From: Prevotellaceae bacterium
GTDB lineage: Bacteria; Bacteroidota; Bacteroidia; Bacteroidales; UBA932
Length of the DNA stretch: 8,484 bases
NCBI GenBank assembly: GCA_031267155.1
Contig: JAIRZR010000387.1
Location: 1-8,484 of the forward strand
Direction: 5' to 3'
Both the position numbers and the translations under genes were made by a program. The notes beneath the pieces are model-generated. The model ran no database searches, was not told the DNA's origin, and worked only from the letters and a program-made list of their open reading frames with translations. Of this stretch, positions 1 to 5,883 are shown in pieces. Each line of letters starts with the position of its first letter. The stretch's first letter is position 1.

Positions 1-110
1 TCAACTCCATGACTCTTATATCTGCCGGCTTTAACTATATTACCCTGAGCTCGTAATCCGTAGCATTTACAATTTTCATTGGGACAAAAATAATCGCTTA
101 TTGTTACCAT
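1..110 (-). CDS. Transposase-like protein, N-terminal part (runs off left edge)
   Basis: An open frame starts at the ATG at 110-108 and reads leftward off the window with no stop. Only about 36 residues are visible. They begin MVTISDYFCPNENCKCYGL and continue with a basic GNIVKAGRYKSHG stretch. The cysteines in CPNENCKC, followed by YG and GNI..(x)GRY, resemble the zinc-binding N-terminus of IS1-type (InsA-like) transposases common in Bacteroidetes and cyanobacteria. That assignment is from memory of the family, since the catalytic domain lies outside the window. A TATCTTTG promoter element lies just upstream, so the leader would be only a few bases long. The terminal inverted repeat of the presumed element should lie between here and bioB, but I could not identify it. 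It could also be a non-transposase zinc-ribbon protein. Confidence 0.55.
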   Translation of the reverse strand, partial: MVTISDYFCPNENCKCYGLRAQGNIVKAGRYKSHGV

Positions 111-121
111 ATTTTTTGCTG

Positions 122-150
122 CAAAGATAATAAAAAAATATCAATGACAA
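122..150 (-). promoter_or_regulatory. Bacteroidetes-type promoter of the transposase-like gene
   Basis: On the minus strand TATCTTTG (129-122) matches the -7 consensus TAnnTTTG. A TTG at 150-148 lies 18 bp upstream as a possible -33 element, slightly closer than the usual 19-21 bp. The predicted transcript would begin only about 5 bases before the ATG at 110. Confidence 0.45.
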
Positions 151-340
151 TATGACACTACCAATTACTGGATAAAATATTGATTATAATGCAAATGAAA
201 AAATTATCCTGACGGCTATGTCCTGATGGGGTTGTGGTGTGTGTGTTGGACTGTTTCTATTGATATTGATGTCTTTTGTTCATTAGAAACACATATTTCA
301 TTTGAACGGTCTGTCAGCAAGTATAAAACGGTAGATTCTA

Positions 341-1321
341 CTATTCTATCCTGTACTGGAATCCGGCGTCGGCAACAAGTTTAATTGTATCTTCTATGCT
401 TTGTCCTCCGGCAGTTAAGTAGCCCGATGCAAAGATTGAATCTACGGCATAAAACATTAATTTTTCCTTTCCTTTGAGGTAAACTTCTCTTCCGGCGGCG
501 CAGCGTATATCGGATTTTGGCGTTAAAAGTCTTGCAAGACACAGTATTTTCAAACAGTATTCCGGCGACAGGTGCGATGTGTTGGCATTAGCCAGCGCTG
601 TCCCTTTAAGGGGGATTAAAAAGTTTATGGGTACCGATTCGGGATTGATATCCCTTATTTCAAACAGCATATCCACGATGTCGCCCATGCTTTCACCAAG
701 ACCGATAATCCCACCGCAGCATATTTCGAAACCGATATTCTGCAGCATTTTTATATTCGAAATCCTTTCGTCATAAGTATGTGTTGTACAAATATTTTTG
801 TAGAAATTCCGGCCTGTATTCAGATTATGGTTGATTCTGTTGACTCCGGCGTCTTTCAGTTTTTGAGCCTGCTGCAATGTCAGGAAACCAATGGAGCAGC
901 AAATATGCGTATCGACTTCTTTCCTGAGATTTTTTACACAGTCTGCAAATTCATCAATCTCCCTGTCGCTGAAGCGTATGCCGCTAAGACCGATACAGTG
1001 TCTGGAGAGATTTTTATCGCGGGCTATGCGTCCGTCGTGCAATAATTTTTCGTATGGAACAAGACGGTATTTATCTATATCTGCTTCCGAATCACGCGAC
1101 TGAGCACAATAAGCGCAGTTTTGAGAACAGTTCCCGCTTCTGGCATTGGTAAGTATTTGTATTCCCACTGTATTCCCTTTATATTTCCTTCTGATGGCAT
1201 ACACTGTGTCAAGAAGAGCCGGAAGGTTTTCATCGGGTAAATTAAGTATCTCGATTGCCTCCTCACGGGAAAGAGCCTCTGTCTCAAATGATTTATATAT
1301 AATACTGCTCATATTTGTCAT
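341..1321 (-). CDS. bioB: Biotin synthase (radical SAM)
   Basis: BioB inserts sulfur into dethiobiotin, the last step of biotin synthesis, in the cytosol. Numbered from the chosen start (326 aa), the radical-SAM cluster motif is C65-SQN-C69-AY-C72. The auxiliary-cluster ligands known from E. coli BioB have counterparts here: C109 (HCIG), C141 (ICCSIG), C201 (ICCGGIIGLGE) and R273 (IRCAAGRE). NHNLNT and SVPINFL are also family hallmarks. Extra cysteines sit directly beside three ligand positions (C142, C202, C274), which suggests the anaerobe-type enzyme. The frame is open up to an ATG at 1354, but a good promoter lies inside that extension and transcription would begin near 1330. I therefore chose the ATG at 1321; the ATG at 1312 (MSSIIY) is equally possible. 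No other bio genes are adjacent. The enzyme family is certain, the exact start is not. Confidence 0.95.
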   Translation of the reverse strand: MTNMSSIIYKSFETEALSREEAIEILNLPDENLPALLDTVYAIRRKYKGNTVGIQILTNARSGNCSQNCAYCAQSRDSEADIDKYRLVPYEKLLHDGRIARDKNLSRHCIGLSGIRFSDREIDEFADCVKNLRKEVDTHICCSIGFLTLQQAQKLKDAGVNRINHNLNTGRNFYKNICTTHTYDERISNIKMLQNIGFEICCGGIIGLGESMGDIVDMLFEIRDINPESVPINFLIPLKGTALANANTSHLSPEYCLKILCLARLLTPKSDIRCAAGREVYLKGKEKLMFYAVDSIFASGYLTAGGQSIEDTIKLVADAGFQYRIE

Positions 1322-1335
1322 ATTTTTATTTCGCG

Positions 1336-1365
1336 CAAAGGTAGATAATTTCATACTCTTTGCAA
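1336..1365 (-). promoter_or_regulatory. bioB promoter
   Basis: On the minus strand a TTG (1365-1363) is followed after exactly 19 bp by TACCTTTG (1343-1336), a close match to the Bacteroidetes sigma-ABfr consensus TTTG-N19/20-TAnnTTTG. It overlaps the first codons of the longest bioB frame, which argues that translation starts further downstream. I see no obvious biotin-repressor operator dyad around it. Confidence 0.7.
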
Positions 1366-1492
1366 TAAAAGCGAGAATTTAAGAACTAATTACAAAATGT
1401 CCCGGCATTCAACCTTGCAGTTGATTCAAGCCCTAACGGGTTTGTGCAAAAATAAAAAATACCCTGTTCCGTTCGCAATTCATAATTTTTAA

Positions 1493-1500
1493 TACCTTTG
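1493..1500 (+). promoter_or_regulatory. Promoter -7 element of the porin/transglycosylase unit
   Basis: TACCTTTG at 1493-1500 is a good -7 element about 13 bp before the first ATG (1513) and 24 bp before the TTG start used for the porin. No clean TTTG -33 element is present at the right distance; the closest is TTCG at 1472-1475. The predicted start of transcription is near 1506. Confidence 0.6.
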
Positions 1501-1523
1501 CGAAATATTTTAATGTATAAAAT

Positions 1524-3785
1524 TTGTTATATACCGCTAAAATAAATGTATTTCTGCTTATTATGATAATAAGTTTGTTTGTTGTCCGGAATCAGGCGAA
1601 CGCGGGGAATTTTTTCCCTCTGCAAAGCGATACCGTCCATACGGATACAACAGTAAATGAAAAAATATCTCCGGCAGACACTGTTCCCGACTATCCGGCA
1701 ATGTCTCCGGCGGACACTGTTTCCGATTTGCCGGCGGACACTGTTTCCGGCTATCCGGCAATGTTGCCGGCAGATACCGTTTCCGGCTATCCCGACAGCG
1801 CTGTAATAAATGTCTCCGATTCATTAATAAGCGATGAGGGGCTTCCCGAAGACAGCCTGATTATCCGTAAGGGAAAAACCAGAAAGGAAAGGGAAAGGCC
1901 CGATACTTTAGTAACATACTTCTTCAGCGATACCCTGCGCTATAACAAAATCATAACGTGGACAATAAACAGGTACCTCAATACTCCGAACATAGTTACG
2001 CCGGACACTCTGCAAAGCGAAAACATGACGGAACTGCCTTTCTACAGGGAAGACGTCGGCGTTTCGTATCTCGGAGTGACGGGAAGCGCTTCCATGCTGC
2101 ACGATTTCTTCAAAAGAAAGCAGTCGGACGTGTTTCCTTTCATGGATCCGTACAGTCTGTATGGCTTTACTCCGGACAATCTCCGGTTTTACAATACCAA
2201 GGGACCATTTTCGAATCTGTCGTACTATACTTCCGGCAACAAGCGTTTCGCCGAAGACAATACCAAAGTCCTGCTTACCCGGAACATCAATCCCTCGCTG
2301 AATGCCGGTCTTTACTACCACAAAATGGGAGCGAAGGGAACCTATCAGAATCAGAGAACCAGAGACAAGGCATTCAACATGTTCGTCTCGTACATCGGGG
2401 CAAAATACGTTGCACATGCCGGATATATATATAACGGTACGAACAGCATGGAAAACGGCGGCATCGTCAATGACTTTTTTGTGGAAGATACCGTTGTCAA
2501 TTCCGACGTCATTGATGTGAGACTGAAATCCGCATCGAACATAGTTTCGTCCGACACATACTTTCTCACTCATTCATACGGCGTTCCGCTCAATCTGTTC
2601 AAGCGCGATTCGCTGGCTGCGGACGGGACGGTTGTCTATTTCGGACATACATTCGAATATTCGAGATACAAAAGAATTTATACGGACGGGGTTGCCGATA
2701 CCGCATACGTGGATTTGCTCAACGGACGTAACTATCTGCACTACTACGACAATCATTACCAGTCCGCCACGCGAAGCTTCGACTCCACGTTTACATCAAA
2801 GCTGGACAACCGGCTGTTTATAAGGCTGCAGCCATATTCGGCTACAGCCATAATTTCCAGAATCGACGGGGGAGCAGGCTATCAGTTCGACAGGTATTAC
2901 GGATTTACTCCCGAATCGTACGCGCGCGGACAGACGGAGGAAAAGCTCTCAACGGCTTACGTTTACGGAAATGCCGAAGGAATGTTCAACAAATACTTTT
3001 CGTGGCAGGCATTCCTCAAATACAATTTTCTTGGATACAGGATTAACGATCTTAATTTCGATGCAAATGCCCGGCTTTCACTCTATCCGCTGGATGGCGG
3101 AATCCATTTCACGGGACGTTTCCTTCTGGATAACAGGGAACAGACTTATTTTGTAAAGAAATACTATTCGAACCATTTCCAGTGGAACAATAATTTCAGC
3201 AAAACAACCGAAACACGTATCGAAGCCGCCCTGAATGTTCCCGACTGGAATCTGGATCTTGGATTTAAGAACAGCGTTATCTCAAACTACGTGTATTTCG
3301 ACGATAATGCCATGCCGCAGCAGACTTCCGGGATACTGAACATCACCTCGCTGCACTTAAACAGCAAGCTTGCCTGGTGGCTGTTACGGCTCGATACGCG
3401 CCTGCTGGTTCAAAACACCTCGGATTTCAATGTCCTTCCGCTTCCGGCGTTCAGCGGAAATGCAATGTTTTACATGGAAGCGCAGTTAGTCAAAAATGTT
3501 TTGAACGCGCGTATAGGTTTGGACATTCACTACAATAGCCGCTTTTACGATTATGCATACAATCCGGCGGTTGGAATGTTTCATACTCAGTCCGAAAAGA
3601 AAATCGGGAATTATCCATGGGCAGACTTTTTCGCCTCTTTCAAGTGGAAACGGGCAAACATATATGTGAAATTCACCAATGTGGGCGAAGATATTGTAGG
3701 CGGGAACAGGTATTTTTCGGCTCTGCACTATCCGAGGAACAAGCGGATGCTGCGCTATGGACTTAACTGGTATTTCCATAATTAG
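1524..3785 (+). CDS. Porin_10-type outer-membrane beta-barrel protein
   Basis: A large secreted protein of 753 aa resembling the Bacteroidetes 'putative porin' family (Porin_10). Residues 8-21 form a hydrophobic signal core and NQANA|GN suggests cleavage near residue 27. Residues 34-100 are a low-complexity linker with repeated PADTVSGYP units, and 113-127 are highly basic. The barrel part follows, with family-like blocks around 175-300 (e.g. RFYNTKGPFSNLSYYTSGN) and alternating aromatic strands up to a C-terminal GLNWYFHN strand. Function is inferred: a channel or structural protein of the outer membrane with unknown substrate. The start is a TTG, because an in-frame stop lies just upstream at 1518-1520. 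The next in-frame ATG (1563) would remove the positive n-region of the signal peptide. The downstream transglycosylase follows after 15 bp, probably in the same transcript. Confidence 0.85.
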   Translation: MLYTAKINVFLLIMIISLFVVRNQANAGNFFPLQSDTVHTDTTVNEKISPADTVPDYPAMSPADTVSDLPADTVSGYPAMLPADTVSGYPDSAVINVSDSLISDEGLPEDSLIIRKGKTRKERERPDTLVTYFFSDTLRYNKIITWTINRYLNTPNIVTPDTLQSENMTELPFYREDVGVSYLGVTGSASMLHDFFKRKQSDVFPFMDPYSLYGFTPDNLRFYNTKGPFSNLSYYTSGNKRFAEDNTKVLLTRNINPSLNAGLYYHKMGAKGTYQNQRTRDKAFNMFVSYIGAKYVAHAGYIYNGTNSMENGGIVNDFFVEDTVVNSDVIDVRLKSASNIVSSDTYFLTHSYGVPLNLFKRDSLAADGTVVYFGHTFEYSRYKRIYTDGVADTAYVDLLNGRNYLHYYDNHYQSATRSFDSTFTSKLDNRLFIRLQPYSATAIISRIDGGAGYQFDRYYGFTPESYARGQTEEKLSTAYVYGNAEGMFNKYFSWQAFLKYNFLGYRINDLNFDANARLSLYPLDGGIHFTGRFLLDNREQTYFVKKYYSNHFQWNNNFSKTTETRIEAALNVPDWNLDLGFKNSVISNYVYFDDNAMPQQTSGILNITSLHLNSKLAWWLLRLDTRLLVQNTSDFNVLPLPAFSGNAMFYMEAQLVKNVLNARIGLDIHYNSRFYDYAYNPAVGMFHTQSEKKIGNYPWADFFASFKWKRANIYVKFTNVGEDIVGGNRYFSALHYPRNKRMLRYGLNWYFHN
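1671..1790 (+). repeat. In-frame 60-bp tandem duplication in the porin linker
   Basis: Two 60-bp copies (1671-1730 and 1731-1790) differ at only a few bases. Each is itself a 36-bp plus a 24-bp unit starting CCGGC(A/G)GA(C/T)AC. They encode repeats of PADTV(S/P)(G/D)YPAM, a Pro/Asp-rich spacer between the signal peptide and the barrel. Multiples of three keep the frame, so copy number can vary without breaking the protein. Confidence 0.85.
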
Positions 3786-3800
3786 AATAAAAACGATAGA

Positions 3801-4835
3801 ATGAAAGGAAAAATTTTGTTACTTGCAAGTGTGATGACGGTCTTTGGCATTGCCGTCAAGCCTAATGAAACCGGAAAGAGTATCCTTAAAAACCGGAATC
3901 TTGTTGTCGCTCTGGACACATGCTGTTACAACTATTTTCTGGAAAAGGGCAGTCCCTGCGGCTATCAGTTCGAACTGTTCGAGCTTTTTGCCGGACAGAA
4001 GGAGGTAAAGCTCGATTTCCGCATCGTTCCCGACAGTATGAAATTCGACATGCTGCTCGGTGGAGACATTGACGTCGCGGTCTTCAGCAGGGGTTTCGAC
4101 AGCCTGTACAGTGTTTTCAACAGATATGAGAACATCTGTTCCTCAATCCCTCTCGACGATACTCTCAAATCCGTCTGGCTCACCGTCGAAAAGAATATGC
4201 CCCTGATGCTCGAGATAAATGCATGGGCGGGCAACCTGAAAGGGGAAAAAATCTACACTTCGCTTCAAACCAAATATTTCAGGCATAAACACAGGAAGTC
4301 CGTCAACGAAATATCTCCCTACGACAATATCCTGAAAAAGCATTGCGCCGGGACTGGCTGGGACTGGCGACTGGCTGCAGCGGTAATGTACCACGAATCG
4401 CGATTCAAGCCGGCTACGCGTTCGAGATCCGGAGCGGCAGGCCTGATGCAGCTTATGCCGAACACTGTCCGGAATTTCGGAGTGAAAAACGTCTATGATC
4501 CCGAAGAGAATATCAAAGGCGGGATGAGCCTGATTGCCTATTTAACGGATATTTTCGAGAAAAAGGGAGTTCAGGGAGAAGACTTGACAAAATTTGTGCT
4601 GGCGGCATACAATGCCGGGCACGGGAAGATTTTTAATTTCATGAAAGAGACTGAAAATTCGGGTCTTGATAAAAATAAATGGAGCGACGTCTATTCGGTC
4701 ATCATGTCGAAAAACCGGACGGACAAATCCGCTTCCGCTCCCAAATCGAAATACAGCGGCAGGGAAACATTGAAATTCGTTGATAATGTCTCGAAAAACT
4801 ACAGTCATTATCAAAATTTCGCGACAGGCAACTGA
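3801..4835 (+). CDS. MltF-like membrane/periplasmic lytic transglycosylase
   Basis: A 344-aa exported protein that should cleave peptidoglycan glycan strands non-hydrolytically in the periplasm. Residues 1-19 are a signal peptide (KGK, then a hydrophobic run) without a lipobox cysteine. Residues 31-160 resemble a solute-binding-protein type 3 domain: LVVALDT, GYQFELFELFA and LLGGDIDVAVFSRGF correspond to lobe 1. Residues 175-300 are the SLT domain, with catalytic E199 in YHESRF, GLMQLMP (214-220) and AYNAG (269-273). This order is that of MltF, but the binding domain is only about 130 residues instead of about 220, apparently lacking lobe 2. The gene starts 15 bp after the porin stop with no promoter between, so co-transcription is likely. 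The transglycosylase assignment is firm; the exact MltF subgroup is not. Confidence 0.88.
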   Translation: MKGKILLLASVMTVFGIAVKPNETGKSILKNRNLVVALDTCCYNYFLEKGSPCGYQFELFELFAGQKEVKLDFRIVPDSMKFDMLLGGDIDVAVFSRGFDSLYSVFNRYENICSSIPLDDTLKSVWLTVEKNMPLMLEINAWAGNLKGEKIYTSLQTKYFRHKHRKSVNEISPYDNILKKHCAGTGWDWRLAAAVMYHESRFKPATRSRSGAAGLMQLMPNTVRNFGVKNVYDPEENIKGGMSLIAYLTDIFEKKGVQGEDLTKFVLAAYNAGHGKIFNFMKETENSGLDKNKWSDVYSVIMSKNRTDKSASAPKSKYSGRETLKFVDNVSKNYSHYQNFATGN

Positions 4836-4920
4836 CAGGGTTTCCGGCTTTTTCATCGTCGCAGGCGTAAATGCGTGTTTTTAGGTATGCGAAATAAACA
4901 AGATAACAGATTATAAAAAC

Positions 4921-5022
4921 TCTGGATTGCTTCGTTCCTCGCAATGACGGATAACCGTGTGCTGAGCAATGAGCGTAATGTCAGACGGTTATCCGTCATT
5001 GCGAGGAACGAAGCAATCCAGA
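4921..5022. repeat. Perfect 38-bp inverted repeat with 26-bp spacer (REP/MITE-like)
   Basis: Arms 4921-4958 and 4985-5022 are exact reverse complements, surrounding a 26-bp spacer (4959-4984). The arm contains GATTGCTTCGTTCCTCGCAA, a core seen as a dispersed intergenic repeat in many bacterial genomes. No open reading frame or clear target-site duplication is present. As RNA it would fold into a very long hairpin on either strand, between the transglycosylase stop and the next promoter. It may be a non-autonomous mobile element or REP-like repeat that also limits read-through. Confidence 0.85.
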
Positions 5023-5070
5023 AAGTTCACATTGTTATATGTTATTAATTTTTCTTCCCTTAATTAAGGA

Positions 5071-5118
5071 CGGCCGCAAGGGTTGAATGCGGCGCAGGAG
5101 CGACCCCTGCAGTCGCCC
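5071..5118 (+). repeat. Hairpin-rich GC segment, probable dispersed repeat
   Basis: Consecutive short dyads lie here: GCCGCA/TGCGGC (5073-5078/5088-5093), then GCAGG/CCTGC (5094-5098/5106-5110), which competes with GCGAC/GTCGC (5100-5104/5112-5116). The GC content stands out from the A/T-rich flanks. The wording GCGACCCCTGCAGTCGCCC resembles dispersed intergenic repeats of many genomes. It could instead be part of a small structured RNA ending at the terminator just downstream, but I see no promoter for one. Confidence 0.4.
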
Positions 5119-5124
5119 TAAATC

Positions 5125-5145
5125 TCCCGGCAAACCGGGATTTTT
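5125..5145 (+). terminator. Intrinsic-terminator-like hairpin
   Basis: The stem TCCCGG/CCGGGA (5125-5130/5135-5140) with a CAAA loop is followed at once by five T residues (5141-5145). It reads on the plus strand and would end transcripts from the porin/transglycosylase unit about 300 bp after the last stop. The stem is only 6 bp, and the T-tract overlaps the -33 element of the next gene. Confidence 0.5.
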
Positions 5146-5175
5146 GTTCGGATTGAAAAAAAACACCTACCTTTG
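5143..5175 (+). promoter_or_regulatory. Promoter of the RbsD/FucU-family gene
   Basis: TTTG (5143-5146) and TACCTTTG (5168-5175) are separated by 21 bp, close to the Bacteroidetes consensus. Transcription would begin near 5182, giving a leader of about 60 bases before the ATG at 5243. The leader ends in an A/T-rich stretch, as is typical in this phylum. Confidence 0.65.
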
Positions 5176-5242
5176 AGGCGTTTTTGAATGTGTTTTACAT
5201 TCTTCGATTTTTAAGATAATACTAATATTAAAATTTAGAAAT

Positions 5243-5680
5243 ATGTTACTTACAAAATGTCTTCATCCTCAGTTACTGTCTGCCCTGGCAAAGCTCGGGC
5301 ACGGTTCATGGATTTTAATTTCAGACGGAGGATATCCTCACTCGACCGCCAGCAATCCCCATTCCGAAAAAGTTTTTCTCAATCTTGCACCGGGACTGGT
5401 GAATGTTACACAAATTTTAGAGGTGTTGAAAGAAACCATTCCGATCGAAGCGGCAGCGGTAATGACGCCTCCGGACGGTACCATGCAGCCTGTTTTCGAC
5501 GAATATAAAAGCGTAATGCCTGATACGCCCTTCGAGTATATCAAGCAGTTCGACTTTTACGACCGGGCAAAGAAAAACAATGTCGGCTTGCTGATTGCCT
5601 CGGGAGACGTGCGGAATTATGCCAATTTGCTGATTAAAGTCGGATTTATAAGACACTCGGAAGGCAAAGGCAGCTATTGA
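5243..5680 (+). CDS. RbsD/FucU-family sugar mutarotase (pyranase)
   Basis: This 145-aa protein has the length and motifs of the RbsD/FucU family, cytosolic enzymes that interconvert anomers or ring forms of ribose, fucose and related sugars. The N-terminal LTKCLHPQLLSALAKLGHG carries the catalytic-type H20 and is followed by D28 (SDGGYP). FDFYDRAKKN (103-112) resembles FYERAQKA of E. coli FucU. GDVRNYANLLIKVG (121-134) matches the GERAKYGNILLKKG region with its Tyr and Asn. These points favour FucU-like over RbsD-like, but substrate cannot be fixed from the sequence. No sugar kinase, isomerase or transporter is adjacent: the gene has its own promoter and is convergent with pyruvate kinase. 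Confidence 0.88.
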   Translation: MLLTKCLHPQLLSALAKLGHGSWILISDGGYPHSTASNPHSEKVFLNLAPGLVNVTQILEVLKETIPIEAAAVMTPPDGTMQPVFDEYKSVMPDTPFEYIKQFDFYDRAKKNNVGLLIASGDVRNYANLLIKVGFIRHSEGKGSY

Positions 5681-5859
5681 GTCTGAACTGTTATATCTCA
5701 CAGGATAATTCGGATTAGCCCGAAAAATTTCGTTCAAAGTTTTCTTAAGCATGGTACTTAAACAGTTTTAAAAATGAAATAAGCGTCTCGCCCGCGGTAG
5801 GAGACTTGCATATACAAGGTATCTTCCCGAAGCAAAAGAGCTTTTATTTTTTATCTCTT

Positions 5860-5883
5860 AATCCTGCTAATCTTTTAATTCTG
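5860..5883. repeat. AATCCT-type dispersed repeat overlapping the pyruvate kinase stop
   Basis: AATCCTGCTAATCTTTTAAT and the following bases belong to a degenerate AATCCT(G/T).TAAT repeat. Such sequence recurs in intergenic DNA of many Bacteroidetes (from memory), and a related copy is at 7851-7866. It contains the pyruvate kinase stop codon (5877-5875). Confidence 0.45.

Noticed and set aside
1427..1446. Hairpin CAAGCCC/GGGTTTG between bioB and the porin
   Set aside because: It includes a G-U pair, lacks a T-tract on either useful side, and sits between divergent genes where no terminator is expected.
1908..2573. A 221-codon minus-strand frame inside the porin gene
   Set aside because: It lies fully antisense to a well-supported porin-like gene, has no promoter, and its composition (runs of V, R, H, C) is that of a shadow frame.
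5183..5242. Riboswitch in the leader of the RbsD/FucU-family gene
   Set aside because: The leader is about 60 bases, A/T-rich and without stable stems.
5788..5809. Possible pyk terminator (GTCTC/GAGAC dyad)
   Set aside because: The 5-bp stem has a large loop and no proper T-tract on the minus strand, so it is not convincing.
5830..5851. Terminator after the RbsD/FucU-family gene (AAGC/GCTT stem plus T-rich run)
   Set aside because: The stem is only 4 A/T-biased base pairs and lies 150 bp after the stop, too weak to call.
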